Below, in pieces: positions 36,411-45,985 of a DNA stretch of 64,000 bases (position 1 is its first letter; every line of letters starts with the position of its first letter). The position numbers were made by a program, and so were the translations under genes. This stretch comes from Rhodopseudomonas palustris (GTDB taxonomy: Bacteria; Pseudomonadota; Alphaproteobacteria; Rhizobiales; Xanthobacteraceae). The stretch lies in contig NZ_CP058907.1 in assembly GCF_013415845.1 (NCBI RefSeq), positions 1 through 64,000 on the forward strand, written 5' to 3'. The notes beneath the pieces are model-generated. The model had not been told where the DNA came from and searched no databases. It saw only the letters and a list, made by a program, of their open reading frames with translations.

Positions 36411-37763
36411 TTACAACGACTTCACCAGCCGCGCGGCATAGAAGCCGTCGAGCCCGGCGAGCCGCGGATCGCTGTGCGGCAGATGGCACGGCAGGGTCCG
36501 CAGCGCACCATCTGCGGTGACGATCTCGGCGAGACCAGCGACTTCTGCCGGATCGATCGGCTGCCGGCGCATCGACGACTCGGCGTCGAGCAGCGCGGCG
36601 ATCGCCTGCTCGCCCTCCTCGGGCTCGAGCGAACAGGTGCAATACACCAGCGTACCGCCAGGTCGCAGCAATGACGCCGCCTTCTTCAACAGCCGATTCT
36701 GAACCGCAGCGAGCGCGCCGATGTCGCTCTCCTGCTTCAGCCAGGCGACGTCGGGATGCCGCCGGATCGTGCCGGTCGAGGCGCAGGGCGCATCGATCAG
36801 CACCGCGTCGAACTCGGCGGTCGCATCGCCCCGCCATTCGGCCGCATCGGCGACGCCGGTTTCAACCTCGAGCGATAGCCGCGCCAGGTTTTCGCGCAAT
36901 CGCGCGACTCTGGCCGGCGAACGGTCGATCGCCGTGACCCGGGCGCCGGCGGCGGCGAGCTGTGCAGTCTTGCCGCCAGGGGCCGCGCAAAGATCGGCAA
37001 CACTCTTGCCGGCGATATTGCCGAACAGCCGTGCCGGCAGCGCGGCGGCCGCGTCCTGTACCCACCACTGGCCTTCATCAAAGCCCGGCAGCATCCGCAC
37101 CGAGCCCTGCAGCAGCGTGCGCACGGTGCCGGTCGGCAGCACTTCGCCGTGCAGCCGCGCCGCCCAATGCGCCGGGTCGGATTTCACCGTGAGGTCGAGC
37201 GAGGGTTCGTGGCTGATCGCCTGCGCGATCGCACGCGCGATCTCGGCCCCGTAATGTTCGCTCCAGCGTGCCAGCAGCCATTGCGGCACGTCGGGCGTTC
37301 CGGCCGCCAGTTCCTCGACCAACGGCTGACCTTCCCGCGCACAGCGGCGCAGCACGGCGTTGACGAGACCGGCATATTTGGCAGCGCGACGGTCGGATTG
37401 CACCAGCCGCACCGACAGATCGACGGCGGCATGGTCCGGCACATCCATCCAGAGAATTTGCGCGGCGCCGATCAACAGCGCGCTCTTGGCGCGCGGCGCA
37501 TCGGTCGGCACGCCGCGATCGAGCAGCTTGGCGAGCAGCCCTTCCAGCGTTCCGAGACGACGCAAAATCGTCGCGACCAGCCGGCGCATCAGCGCGCGGT
37601 CACGATCCGACAGTGTCTTCAGACCCGGATGCGCGGCCGGGCCTTCGAGCTGGTCGTCGAGCATGCGGCGCTTCTGCAGCACGCCGTCCAGAATGTCCGC
37701 GGCAATGCGGCGCGCAGCGAGGCCGGGCACCTCGGAAGCTTGGGCGAATCTTGGAGCAGGCAT
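36411..37763 (-). CDS. rsmB: 16S rRNA (cytosine) methyltransferase RsmB-like
   Basis: A 450-residue RNA m5C methyltransferase. Residues 1-150 are a NusB-like RNA-binding domain (AARRIAADILDGVLQ, DRALMRRLVATILRRLGTLE, AAKYAGLVNAVLRR). The Rossmann catalytic domain holds VADLCAAPGGKTAQLAAAGA (AdoMet site), the Cys motif DAPCASTGTIRRHPDVAW and the second Cys in VYCTCSLEPEEGEQ. NusB plus Nol1/Nop2/Sun domains mark RsmB, which methylates C967 of 16S rRNA in E. coli. It is divergent from the DUF1674 gene. Confidence 0.92.
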   Translation of the reverse strand: MPAPRFAQASEVPGLAARRIAADILDGVLQKRRMLDDQLEGPAAHPGLKTLSDRDRALMRRLVATILRRLGTLEGLLAKLLDRGVPTDAPRAKSALLIGAAQILWMDVPDHAAVDLSVRLVQSDRRAAKYAGLVNAVLRRCAREGQPLVEELAAGTPDVPQWLLARWSEHYGAEIARAIAQAISHEPSLDLTVKSDPAHWAARLHGEVLPTGTVRTLLQGSVRMLPGFDEGQWWVQDAAAALPARLFGNIAGKSVADLCAAPGGKTAQLAAAGARVTAIDRSPARVARLRENLARLSLEVETGVADAAEWRGDATAEFDAVLIDAPCASTGTIRRHPDVAWLKQESDIGALAAVQNRLLKKAASLLRPGGTLVYCTCSLEPEEGEQAIAALLDAESSMRRQPIDPAEVAGLAEIVTADGALRTLPCHLPHSDPRLAGLDGFYAARLVKSL

Positions 37764-37915
37764 GGATTGAGGGTATCACAGCAGGAGGAGAGACGCCGCG
37801 CGAGGCCGCGCGCTGGTCTGCCGTGGATGGCATTCGAATATGCCAAATGTAAGAATCGCCGTAGCCCCTGCCGGTGATGACCTGCGCCCCGCGCGATGAA
37901 GAAAGGCGTCCGCCG

Positions 37916-38134
37916 ATGACAAATCCCGATCCGAAGTCCGCCACCATGGATGCCGCCTCGCCGCGCAAGGATCTCCCAGAAGCGGCCAAGCGCGCCCTCG
38001 CCGAAGCCGAAGCCCGCCGGGTCGAAGCCGCCAAGCATGCCGAAGCGCGCGCCAAGGAAGTCCAGGGTCCAAAGGGTCCTGAGCCGACCCGCTATGGCGA
38101 CTGGGAAGTCAAAGGCATCGCGTCGGATTTCTGA
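37916..38134 (+). CDS. DUF1674 / SDHAF4-like protein
   Basis: A 72-residue protein with a helical, Ala/Glu/Lys-rich N-terminus and the conserved C-terminus KGPEPTRYGDWEVKGIASDF, the hallmark of DUF1674, whose eukaryotic homologue SDHAF4 (Sdh8) assists assembly of flavinated succinate dehydrogenase SdhA. A matching role in this bacterium is inference. ATG 37916 is preferred to upstream ATG 37874 because the family begins close to the Asn-Pro-rich segment. Confidence 0.88.
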   Translation: MTNPDPKSATMDAASPRKDLPEAAKRALAEAEARRVEAAKHAEARAKEVQGPKGPEPTRYGDWEVKGIASDF

Positions 38135-38218
38135 GCCTTGGCGGAGCGCCAAGCTCATCACAACCAGTGATTGCGCAGAATTATTGTGCCATTTGCCGAC
38201 TCGGGCTATCGCACGAGT

Positions 38219-38794
38219 ATGTCCCCATATCCGAGAACGAACCCGGTTCGGATTTCGCGGCTGCCCTGGCGCAGCCGACTATGGCCATGGGTGTTCGTGC
38301 TCGGCGTTGCGGCCGGCACCATGCTGCCTGCGCGGCATTGGCTGCTGCATCTGCCTTGGCTGCAGCCGCCGGCGTCGCAGGGAATAGATAACGACAGCGA
38401 AACGGTGTGGCGGCGCGCCGGCAATCCGACCACGCGGCACCCGGTCGACGTGCTGTACACCATCGACGGCGACACCTTCGATGCGCGGGTGCACCTATGG
38501 CCGGGCACGGACCTGCGCACGCGGGTGCGCCTGCGCGGCATTGATGCGCCAGAGCTGAAAGCGCAATGCGCCCGCGAATTGCGGATGGCCGAGGCCGCCG
38601 CAGACGAGCTGCGCCGGCTGCTCGCCGAGGGCGAGGTCGCGATCTACAACATCGGTCCCGACAAGTATCAGGGCCGCGTCGTGGCGGACGTTGCAACCAA
38701 ACGCACCGCCAACGTGTCGAACGCACTGCTCGACGGCGGCTATGCCCGCGCCTATGGCGGCGGACATCGCGACGGCTGGTGCGGCGGGCGCTGA
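38219..38794 (+). CDS. Staphylococcal-nuclease-like (thermonuclease) protein, membrane anchored
   Basis: About 191 residues. After a basic N-terminus there is a hydrophobic segment (LWPWVFVLGVAAGTMLPARH, about 20-40), so the protein is probably anchored or exported. The SNase domain begins VDVLYTIDGDTFDARVHLW, with RVRLRGIDAPELKAQC (Arg and Asp of the active site), and YNIGPDKYQGRVVADV (YGR-equivalent), closing with LLDGGYARAYGGG. An upstream TTG at 38171 is in frame but less likely. It converges with the next gene, leaving 3 bp. Confidence 0.88.
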   Translation: MSPYPRTNPVRISRLPWRSRLWPWVFVLGVAAGTMLPARHWLLHLPWLQPPASQGIDNDSETVWRRAGNPTTRHPVDVLYTIDGDTFDARVHLWPGTDLRTRVRLRGIDAPELKAQCARELRMAEAAADELRRLLAEGEVAIYNIGPDKYQGRVVADVATKRTANVSNALLDGGYARAYGGGHRDGWCGGR

Positions 38795-38797
38795 GGT

Positions 38798-39682
38798 TTA
38801 GGCGACTGCGCCGAGTTTGGGCGGCCCGGCAAGATCGAGAGCCGGATCGGCTTCGGCTGTCTGCGTTGCCAGCGACGGCGCACTTTCGGACCCCTCGATC
38901 TGCGACGCGAACGGGCTGTCACTCTCGACGACCGGCTTCGGTTTGTCGGCCCAATGCAGCGTCGTGTAGTCGAAGCCGTTGACGATGGTCGGCTTCACCA
39001 CCTCGAAATACGGCGAGATGTCGAAGTCTCGCGGCATGTACAGCGTCGAATGCCGGATGTGCAGGATCTCGCGCCGCGCCGCGCGGCTGCCGGCCTTGGT
39101 GATCTTCGGCAGGATCGGATAGCGCACCGCCTCGAACGCCTGCGCGATCAGCGCCGAACAGATGATCTTGGTCGGATCGCCGGAGCCGAGCGCGATCATC
39201 CGTCGGCGCCAGCGCTGCGGCACCGGCAGCGGCACCAGATAGCGCATCAGGTCGATGATGTTCTTGGTGTCGTAGCCGAAGCCGATGCGATTGATCGCAT
39301 AGCGGCACACCGTGTGGCGGTCTTCATAAGAAAGGCCGACCGGGCGACACACCCGCGTGTGGTAGGCAAGGTGCCGCGACAGTGGCGACGAACTCACCCC
39401 CTCGCCGATATTGGCCTCGACCAGCACGTGCGGCTCGCCGTCCGGCTCGGTGACACCGTCGATCGGGCCGACATACAGCGCGGCGTGCGACCAAGTCGAT
39501 TGCGTCAGATACTTGATGATGCCGGCGATCCGGCTGTTGCCCTCGACCAGCAGGACGTCGCCGGGCTCCATGATGGTACGGAGATGGTCCGGATCGCTCG
39601 GGGTGAACGGCTCGTAGCCCGGCTCTTCCTTCTGCAAGTAGCTGGCGATCAACTTGCCGATAGTCTCGAGCACCACACCCAT
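38798..39682 (-). CDS. Permuted papain-like hydrolase (YiiX/YebB type)
   Basis: A 294-residue protein with the circularly permuted NlpC/P60-type fold: catalytic His in GIIKYLTQSTWSHAALYVG (His near 69), and catalytic Cys in KIICSALIAQAFEAVRYPIL (near 174). The conserved PGDVLLVEGNSRIAGIIKYL opens the domain. Family members are predicted lipid or peptide amidases or acyl hydrolases. No signal peptide is visible; the C-terminal 50 residues are low-complexity. Function beyond the fold is unknown. Confidence 0.8.
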   Translation of the reverse strand: MGVVLETIGKLIASYLQKEEPGYEPFTPSDPDHLRTIMEPGDVLLVEGNSRIAGIIKYLTQSTWSHAALYVGPIDGVTEPDGEPHVLVEANIGEGVSSSPLSRHLAYHTRVCRPVGLSYEDRHTVCRYAINRIGFGYDTKNIIDLMRYLVPLPVPQRWRRRMIALGSGDPTKIICSALIAQAFEAVRYPILPKITKAGSRAARREILHIRHSTLYMPRDFDISPYFEVVKPTIVNGFDYTTLHWADKPKPVVESDSPFASQIEGSESAPSLATQTAEADPALDLAGPPKLGAVA

Positions 39683-40029
39683 TGCCGCGCTCCTGCGGGA
39701 TCATGCTGCGACATCGTCACATCGCGTTCGTGGATGATCGTCGAGCAAAGCCGTTGCAGTTTAGTTCATCTGATTCCTCGCGCAGTTACGCATCGTTCAC
39801 CACGAACGGTTGCCGGCCGGAAGCGATTCCGGCAAGTTGACGAGGTTGGCCGGGCCGTGTCGCCTCGCCGAAACAGTCGGCGGACGACGCGAAACGCGAC
39901 GGAGTTCAACACATTGGTCACAGTCGCGGGACGCCGTGCCGTCGCCCCACCGGATAGTCGCCGCGCCGGCCGCCATTGGCCGCGCCGGTCGATCGCCCCG
40001 GCCGCCTCCAAGCTTTCGGAAACCATGCC
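39683..40029. other. Intergenic gap upstream of the amine oxidase
   Basis: A 347-bp divergent gap. It contains a small hairpin TTGCCGG (39810-39816) and CCGGCAA (39829-39835) with a 12-base loop and some GCCGCG-type inverted runs near 39960-39995. No convincing coding frame, known repeat or operator is seen. Confidence 0.5.
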
Positions 40030-41487
40030 ATGACGATTTCGCGACGCAGCCTGCTCGAGGGCTTGCTCGGCGCTACTGCCGGGCTTGCGTTGCTGCCCGT
40101 GTTGGGCGGGCGGGCGAACGCCGCTCTGCCGCGCGAGGCGGAGGTCGTGGTGGTCGGCGCCGGCGCCGCCGGGATCGCGGCGGCGCGGCGGATCGTGGCG
40201 GCCGGCCGCAAGGTAATCGTGGTCGAGGCCGCCTCGGAGATTGGGGGGCGCTGCGTCACCGATACCACCAGTTTCGCAGCGCCGTTCGACCGCGGCGCGC
40301 GCTGGCTGCACAACCCCGACAGCAACCCGCTGGTCCGGCTGGCGCGCAGCTCCGGCTTTGCGGTGACGCCTGTCGCCCCCGGCCAGAAGGTCAGGATCGG
40401 ACGCCGCAACGCCCGTTCGCGCGAGACCGAGGATTTTCTGGCGGCCTTCGTCCGTGCCAGCCGCGCCATCAGCGATGCGTCACGCGGCAAGTCCGATATT
40501 TCCTGCGCGGCCGCGCTGCCGAACGATCTCGGTGATTGGGCGGCGACGATCGAATATGTGCTGGGCCCGGCGACGACCAGCAAGGACCTGCGCGCGCTGT
40601 CGGCGATGGACGCGGTGCGGACGCTGGACCGCACCGCGCTGCTCGGCTGCCCGCAAGGCGTCGGCAGTCTGCTGACCCAGCTCGCATCCTCGCTGCCGAT
40701 TGCACTGTCGACCCCGGTGAAGCGGATCGTGTGGAGCGGGCGCGATCTCGCGGTCGAAACCACAGCCGGCCGGATCGGTGCGCGCGCCATCATCGTCACG
40801 GCGTCGACCAATGTGCTGACCTCGGGCAATCTGGGGTTCTCCCCCGAACTGCCGAAACGGCAGCTCGACGCCGCAGCACGGCTGAGCCTCGGCAGCATCG
40901 ACCGCATCGCGCTGCAGTTCAAAGGTAACCCGCTCGGGCTATCGCGCGACGAGACCATCATCGAACGCGCCGACGACATCCGCACCGCGACGCTGGTGGG
41001 CAATATCGGCGGTACCTCGCTGTGCACGGTCGACGTCGCCGGCTCGTTCGGGCGCCAGCTCGCCGCGCAGGGCGAAGCCGCGATGCAGGATTTCGCGATC
41101 GAATGGCTGGGCAAGCTGTTTGGCAGCGACATCGCAGGCGCGGTCGAACGCAAGGCGGTGACGCGCTGGAACGAGATGCCTTACGTGCTGGGCGCGATGT
41201 CGGCGGCGGAGCCCGGCGGCCAGCCGTCGCGCAAGGTGCTGGGCGAGCCGCTCGGCAATCTGTTCTTTGCCGGTGAAGCGACCCACGAAACGCTGTTCGG
41301 CACGGTGCAGGGCGCCTGGGAATCCGGCGAACGCGCCGCCGACGCCGCGCTGAAGAAGATCGGCGCCGTCAAGGAGCCCGCGCCGGAGAAGCCCCTACGC
41401 AAACAGAAGCCGCGGCGCGAACCGCAGCGTCAGCGCGAGCAGCGCCCGCCCGCCACCGCGAGCGGCACGCCGTCGTGGTGGCGCTGA
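40030..41487 (+). CDS. Tat-exported flavin monoamine-oxidase family protein
   Basis: A 485-residue FAD-dependent oxidoreductase. The N-terminus ISRRSLLEGLLGATAGLALL has the twin-arginine motif followed by a hydrophobic stretch ending AGRANA, indicating folded export to the periplasm. FAD-binding GAGAAGIAAARRIVAAGRK and EAASEIGGRCVTD follow, and the C-terminal FAD motif LFFAGEATHETLFGTVQGAWESG is intact. The last 45 residues are basic and low-complexity (KPLRKQKPRREPQRQREQR). Substrate unknown: amines, carotenoids or polyamines are typical. Its stop is 6 bp from the pheT stop. Confidence 0.88.
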   Translation: MTISRRSLLEGLLGATAGLALLPVLGGRANAALPREAEVVVVGAGAAGIAAARRIVAAGRKVIVVEAASEIGGRCVTDTTSFAAPFDRGARWLHNPDSNPLVRLARSSGFAVTPVAPGQKVRIGRRNARSRETEDFLAAFVRASRAISDASRGKSDISCAAALPNDLGDWAATIEYVLGPATTSKDLRALSAMDAVRTLDRTALLGCPQGVGSLLTQLASSLPIALSTPVKRIVWSGRDLAVETTAGRIGARAIIVTASTNVLTSGNLGFSPELPKRQLDAAARLSLGSIDRIALQFKGNPLGLSRDETIIERADDIRTATLVGNIGGTSLCTVDVAGSFGRQLAAQGEAAMQDFAIEWLGKLFGSDIAGAVERKAVTRWNEMPYVLGAMSAAEPGGQPSRKVLGEPLGNLFFAGEATHETLFGTVQGAWESGERAADAALKKIGAVKEPAPEKPLRKQKPRREPQRQREQRPPATASGTPSWWR

Positions 41488-41493
41488 GCGGCC

Positions 41494-43905
41494 TCAGCCG
41501 CGCAGGCTGCCGCCGGTCTTCTTGGTGACTTCCGCCACGATCTTGGCCGCGACCGCTTCGATCTCCTGATCGGTCATGGTCTTGTCGCGCGGCTGCAGCG
41601 TCACGGCGATCGCCACCGACTTTTTGTCAGGATCGATGCCCTTGCCTTCATAGACGTCGAACACGCTGACCGAGGTGATCAGCTTCTTGTCGACGCCCTG
41701 CGCGGCGCGGACGATATCGGCAACCGCGACCTTGCGATCGACGATGAAGGCGAAGTCGCGCGACACCGGGTGGAACGCAGACAGTTCGAGCGCCGGCTTG
41801 GCGCGGGTCGGCCGCTGCTTCGGATCGGGGATCTTTTCCAAGATCACTTCGAACGCCACCAGCGGGCCATCCGCCCCGAGCTGTTCGAGCACCCGCGGAT
41901 GCAGCTCGCCGAAATAGCCGAGCACGTTCTGCGGCCCGATCTGGATCGCGCCGGAGCGGCCCGGATGCAGCCAGGCCGGCAGCTTGTTGGTGGCAATCTG
42001 CAGCCCCGCCATCGGCGCACCGGCCGCAGCCAGCACCGCGAACGCATCGGCCTTGGCATCGAGCGCGGTCGCCTGCGCCGAGCCCGACCAATGCCGGCCG
42101 AGGCCCGCGGAGGACGCGACACCGCGGCGGACGCCGCTCGCAGCCATGAATTGATCCTGCGGCCGGTCGCCCTTGAACACCTGCCCGACTTCGAACAGCG
42201 ACAGATCGGGCGAACCGCGATCGGCGTTGGCCTGTGCGGCGGCGATCAGGCCGGGCAGCAGGCTCGGCCGCATGTCGGACAGATCGGACGCGATCGGATT
42301 GGCGAGCGCCAGCTCCGGCTGGCCGCCGCCGAACGCTTCGGCGAACGGCTTGGAGATGAACGACCAGGTCACCGCCTCGGTCAGGCCGCGCGCCGCCAGC
42401 GCGCGCTTGGCGCGGCGGGTGCGATTCTGGATCTGGGTGAGTACCGGCTTGCGCGGGGCATCGCCGCGCTCGAACGGCGTCAGCGGCACCTTGTCGACGC
42501 CGACGATCCGGACGATTTCCTCGACGATATCGGCCTTGCCATGAACGTCGCTGCGCCACGACGGCACCGCGACCTTCACCACCGGCGCCTGCCCGACGAC
42601 CGTGAAGCCGAGGTGATTGAGGATACGGCGGATCTCGGTGAGCGATACTTCGATGCCGGCCAGACGCTTCACCTCGGCGAGCGGGAAGTCGATGATCTTG
42701 TCGTCGGCGAACGGATTGCCGACCACCACCGCCTCCGACGGCGTGCCGCCGCAGAACTCCATCACCAGCTTGGTGGCAAGCTCGAGCCCAGGCAGCATGA
42801 AGGCTGGATCGACGCCGCGCTCGAAGCGGTAGCGCGCATCGGTGTTGATGCCGAGCTTGCGGCCCGACTGGGCGATGTTGATCTCGTTCCACAGCGCCGA
42901 TTCGATCAGCACGTCGGTGGTCTCGGCCGAGCAGCCGGACAGCTCACCCCCCATGATGCCGGCGAGCGATTCGACGCCGTGATCGTCGGCGATCACGCAG
43001 ACTGACGAATCCAGCGTGTAGGTGCGGCCGTCGAGCGCGAGCAGCGTCTCGCCGTCCTTGGCGCGGCGCACCACCAGATTGCCCTTCACCTTGGCGGCGT
43101 CGAACACGTGCAGCGGGCGCGAGCGATCGAATGTCAGGTAGTTGGTGATGTCGACCAACGCGTTGATCGGGCGCAGTCCGATCGCAGTCAGGCGCTTCTG
43201 CAGCCATTCCGGCGACGGGCCGTTCTTGACGCCCTTCACCAGCCGCAGCGCGAAGCCGGGGCACAGCGTGCTGTCTTCGACAGTGACACTGACCGGGCAC
43301 GGGAATTCGCCCTTGATCGGCTTGATACCCGGGTCCTTGAACTTGCCCATGTCGGCGGCGGCGAGATCGCGCGCGATGCCGTGCACGCCGGCGCAGTCCT
43401 GCCGGTTCGGCGTCAGGTTGATGTCGAGCACCGGATCGCCGAGCCCGGCCCAGGCCGCATAGGCGGCACCGACCGGCGCATCGGCCGGCAGCTCGATGAT
43501 GCCGTCGTGATCCTCGGAGATCTGCAATTCAGCGGCCGAGCACAGCATGCCGCGGCTCTCGACGCCGCGAATATTGCCGATGCCGAGCGTGAAGTCCTTG
43601 GCCGGAATATATGTGCCGGGCGGCGCGAACACCGTGACGAGGCCGGCGCGCGCATTCGGCGCGCCGCACACCACCTGCACCGGCGCAGCCCCGTCACCGA
43701 CGTCGACCGTGCAGACCTGCAGCTTGTCGGCGTTGGGATGCTTGGCGGCCGTTAGCACCTTGGCGATGGTGAACGGCGCCAGCACCTTCGCCTTGTCCTC
43801 GATGCCCTCGACTTCGAGCCCGATCATGGTGAGCTTGTCGGCGAGCTTTTCCAGCGGCTCGTCGGTGTCGAGATGATCTTTCAGCCAGGAGAGGGTGAGT
43901 TTCAT
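41494..43905 (-). CDS. pheT: Phenylalanyl-tRNA synthetase beta subunit
   Basis: PheT with PheS forms the tetramer that charges tRNA-Phe. The 803-residue protein starts [19 protein letters not shown]; it has the EMAP-type tRNA-binding domain (about 40-150), the B3/4 editing domain with [21 protein letters not shown]5 domains and the C-terminal anticodon-binding (FDX-ACB) domain with [18 protein letters not shown]. Normal length. It has its own GGAAG ribosome site. Unusually, it does not follow pheS directly: 854 bp with a nuclease gene and repeats separate them. Confidence 0.98.
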   Translation of the reverse strand: MKLTLSWLKDHLDTDEPLEKLADKLTMIGLEVEGIEDKAKVLAPFTIAKVLTAAKHPNADKLQVCTVDVGDGAAPVQVVCGAPNARAGLVTVFAPPGTYIPAKDFTLGIGNIRGVESRGMLCSAAELQISEDHDGIIELPADAPVGAAYAAWAGLGDPVLDINLTPNRQDCAGVHGIARDLAAADMGKFKDPGIKPIKGEFPCPVSVTVEDSTLCPGFALRLVKGVKNGPSPEWLQKRLTAIGLRPINALVDITNYLTFDRSRPLHVFDAAKVKGNLVVRRAKDGETLLALDGRTYTLDSSVCVIADDHGVESLAGIMGGELSGCSAETTDVLIESALWNEINIAQSGRKLGINTDARYRFERGVDPAFMLPGLELATKLVMEFCGGTPSEAVVVGNPFADDKIIDFPLAEVKRLAGIEVSLTEIRRILNHLGFTVVGQAPVVKVAVPSWRSDVHGKADIVEEIVRIVGVDKVPLTPFERGDAPRKPVLTQIQNRTRRAKRALAARGLTEAVTWSFISKPFAEAFGGGQPELALANPIASDLSDMRPSLLPGLIAAAQANADRGSPDLSLFEVGQVFKGDRPQDQFMAASGVRRGVASSAGLGRHWSGSAQATALDAKADAFAVLAAAGAPMAGLQIATNKLPAWLHPGRSGAIQIGPQNVLGYFGELHPRVLEQLGADGPLVAFEVILEKIPDPKQRPTRAKPALELSAFHPVSRDFAFIVDRKVAVADIVRAAQGVDKKLITSVSVFDVYEGKGIDPDKKSVAIAVTLQPRDKTMTDQEIEAVAAKIVAEVTKKTGGSLRG

Positions 43906-43974
43906 CGGTTGTTACTTCCGTCTGGCAGCGCGGAGAGACGCGCCGTGCTGAATCGTCGAAACGGTGCCCGCGTC

Positions 43975-44011
43975 GCCCTCACCCCACCCCTCTCCCGCTT
44001 GCGGGAGAGGG
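43975..44011 (+). repeat. CCCTCTCCCGC palindrome, forward copy 1
   Basis: Tail GCCCTCACCCCA followed by a hairpin CCCTCTCCCGC-TT-GCGGGAGAGGG (43988-44011). First of four copies around the DUF559 gene, 69 bp upstream (in transcription) of pheT. Confidence 0.8.
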
Positions 44012-44049
44012 AGCAGGCCGTGCCGAATGGTGAGGCTACGCGAATGCAT

Positions 44050-44529
44050 CTACTCATCGCCCTGGTCGTTCGCGGCACCCGCGTCAGAGCGAGGCTTCGC
44101 CGCGCGCTTGGCGCGCACCCTCTCCCGCTTGCGGGAGAGGGTTGGGGGGAGGGCCCTTGCCGCAAGCACATCCGCAATGCTCTGCAACACCCCTGCTCGA
44201 TTAGTCATGACTTCATGATTGCTGAAGCGGATCACCCGAAACCCGCGGGCCTCGATCGCGGCCGTGCGCGCCGCATCGGAGCGTTCACCGTCATCGGGAA
44301 AATGCCGACCGCCATCGAGCTCGACCACCAGCTTTTTCGCGTGGCAGGCGAAGTCGGCGATGTACGGCCCGATCGGCACCTGTCGCTTGAACGAGACGCC
44401 ATTGAGACGCTTGTCGCGCAGCTCGCCCCACATCAGCCGCTCGGCCTCGGTCGACTTCTTTCGCAGCTCGCGCGCATGCCGGCGCTGGCTCGGCGACACG
44501 TTCCAGGTCGGTTGCTTCGGATCGTCCAT
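44050..44529 (-). CDS. DUF559 endonuclease-like protein (Vsr/PD-(D/E)XK superfamily)
   Basis: A 159-residue DUF559 protein. The conserved core is ELRKKSTEAERLMWGELRD, then FKRQVPIGPYIADFACHAKK, LVVELDGGRHF and RGFRVIRFSNHEV: the acidic residues in EAERLMW, the Asp in YIADF and the Glu and Asp in VELDGGRH form the predicted nuclease site of this Vsr-like family. The C-terminal tail PTLSRKRERVRAKRAA is translated from a dispersed palindrome, so the gene has captured or grown into the repeat. The start ATG at 44529 is 22 bp from another copy. It lies between pheS and pheT in the same direction; target unknown. Confidence 0.85.
   Translation of the reverse strand: MDDPKQPTWNVSPSQRRHARELRKKSTEAERLMWGELRDKRLNGVSFKRQVPIGPYIADFACHAKKLVVELDGGRHFPDDGERSDAARTAAIEARGFRVIRFSNHEVMTNRAGVLQSIADVLAARALPPTLSRKRERVRAKRAAKPRSDAGAANDQGDE
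44118..44154 (-). repeat. CCCTCTCCCGC palindrome, reverse copy 1
   Basis: Hairpin CCCTCTCCCGC-TT-GCGGGAGAGGG (44118-44141) followed by the inverted tail TTGGGGGGAGGGC. It lies inside the DUF559 coding frame and encodes the TLSRKRER-type tail. Inverted relative to the 43975 copy. Confidence 0.8.
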
Positions 44530-44550
44530 CGCAAGCTCCGTCCCCGCGTC

Positions 44551-44587
44551 GCCCTCACCCCAACCCTCTCCCGCAAGCGGGAGAGGG
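44551..44587 (+). repeat. CCCTCTCCCGC palindrome, forward copy 2
   Basis: Tail GCCCTCACCCCAA and hairpin CCCTCTCCCGC-AA-GCGGGAGAGGG (44564-44587), just upstream of the DUF559 start. The central dinucleotide is AA rather than TT. Confidence 0.8.
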
Positions 44588-44693
44588 AGTTCGCCGTGCG
44601 GCGTTGCGAGGTCTTCAATCATCTCGACAACTAATCATCTTAATTACTGACGCCCGCGTTCAGGCAATGAGTTCCCGCAAGCCGCAGTCTGCC

Positions 44694-44730
44694 CCCTCTC
44701 CCGCTTGCGGGAGAGGGCTGGGGTGAGGGC
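44694..44730 (-). repeat. CCCTCTCCCGC palindrome, reverse copy 2
   Basis: Hairpin CCCTCTCCCGC-TT-GCGGGAGAGGG (44694-44717) and inverted tail CTGGGGTGAGGGC. It lies 29 bp after the pheS stop and forms an inverted pair with the 44551 copy. Confidence 0.8.
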
Positions 44731-44759
44731 ACTTGCCCCACACACTGCGCCTGCAAGAC

Positions 44760-45842
44760 TCACGAACTCAATCCGCCCGCCAGCGTCGGGATGTCGAGCG
44801 GCTTGAAGCCGTAGTGATTGAGCCAGCGCACGTCGGCTTCGAACAACTGCCGCAGATCGCTCATGCCGTATTTCAGCATCGCGATGCGATCGATGCCCAT
44901 GCCCCAGGCGAAGCCCTGATACTCGTCCGGATCGAGCCCGCAGGCGGTGAGCACGTTGGGGTGCACCATGCCGCAGCCGAGAATCTCCAGCCAGTCCTCG
45001 CCTTCGCCGAACCTGATCTCGTCCTTGCCGCGGCGGCACTGGATATCGACTTCCAGCGACGGCTCGGTGAACGGGAAGAACGACGGCCGAAACCGCATGT
45101 TGACGTTGTCGACCTCGAAGAACGCCTTGCAGAACTCGTGCAGGATCCACTTCAGGTGGCCGAGGTGCGAGCCCTTGTCGATCACCAGCCCTTCGACCTG
45201 ATGGAACATCGGCGTGTGGGTCTGGTCCGAGTCGCTGCGATAGGTGCGGCCGGGACAGATCACCCGGATCGGCGGCCGCTGCGACAGCATGGTTCGCACC
45301 TGCACCGGCGAGGTGTGGGTGCGGAGCAAGAGGCGCGAGCCGTCTTCCTTCGGGTTGAAATAGAAGGTGTCGTGCATCTCCCGGGCCGGGTGGCCTTCGG
45401 GGAAGTTGAGCTTGGTGAAGTTGTAGTCGTCGGTCTCGATGTCCGGACCTTCGGCGATCGAGAAGCCCATGTCGGCGAAGATCGCTGTGAGCTCGTCCCA
45501 CACCTGGCTGAGCGGATGCAGCCGGCCCTGCTCGGCGGCGGGCTCGCGCATCGGCAAGGTGACGTCGATGGTTTCGGCGGCCAGCTTGGCGTCGAGTGCC
45601 GCGGCCTTCAGCACGTCGCGGCGGGCGGTCAGCGCGTCGGTCACCGCCTCCTTGGCGCGATTGATCGCCGCGCCCTCGGTCTTGCGCTGCTCGGGGTCCA
45701 TCTTGCCGAGCGTGGCGAGCAGTGCCGAGATCGAGCCCTTCTTACCGAGCGCCCCGACACGGACCGCTTCCAGCGCGGCTTCATCGGCCGCTGCGGCGAT
45801 GTCGGCGAGGATTTGGGATTGCAGGTTTTCGAGATTGGACAT
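44760..45842 (-). CDS. pheS: Phenylalanyl-tRNA synthetase alpha subunit
   Basis: The catalytic class II synthetase subunit, 360 residues. An N-terminal coiled coil (1-90) binds tRNA; the catalytic domain has [18 protein letters not shown] (motif 1 area), [36 protein letters not shown] (motif 2) and the ending [22 protein letters not shown] (motif 3). All motifs intact. It follows rplT with a 143-bp gap filled by a dispersed palindrome, with no E. coli-like pheM attenuator visible. Confidence 0.98.
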   Translation of the reverse strand: MSNLENLQSQILADIAAAADEAALEAVRVGALGKKGSISALLATLGKMDPEQRKTEGAAINRAKEAVTDALTARRDVLKAAALDAKLAAETIDVTLPMREPAAEQGRLHPLSQVWDELTAIFADMGFSIAEGPDIETDDYNFTKLNFPEGHPAREMHDTFYFNPKEDGSRLLLRTHTSPVQVRTMLSQRPPIRVICPGRTYRSDSDQTHTPMFHQVEGLVIDKGSHLGHLKWILHEFCKAFFEVDNVNMRFRPSFFPFTEPSLEVDIQCRRGKDEIRFGEGEDWLEILGCGMVHPNVLTACGLDPDEYQGFAWGMGIDRIAMLKYGMSDLRQLFEADVRWLNHYGFKPLDIPTLAGGLSS

Positions 45843-45860
45843 GAGCCGCCGTTCCCCTCA

Positions 45861-45943
45861 AGAAGTCATGCCCGGGCTTGACCCGGGCATCCATCGCTTC
45901 TCGAAAGATGGATCGCCGGGTCAAGCCCGGCGATGACGGTCAA
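45861..45943. repeat. Dispersed palindromic element, inverted pair
   Basis: GTCATGCCCGGGCTTGACCC at 45866 and a degenerate inverse ending GGGTCAAGCCCGGCGATGAC at 45919-45938, each with a GCCGGG-type hairpin and an internal ATGGAT/ATCCAT pair. Same family as 2815-2993. It lies in the rplT-pheS gap and may set their relative expression. Confidence 0.75.
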
Positions 45944-45985
45944 CCCGTTGAACGTCGGGGCCGCCGATGCGGCCTCGAATGAACC

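Noticed and set aside
43975..44730. Four near-identical short repeats that could suggest a CRISPR array
   Set aside because: They alternate in orientation, have unequal spacing of about 110-400 bp and enclose a gene, so they are REP-like palindromes, not direct repeats with spacers.
45843..45985. A pheM-like attenuator upstream of pheS
   Set aside because: The gap is filled by a dispersed palindrome and no short Phe-rich frame followed by a T-tailed hairpin is present.
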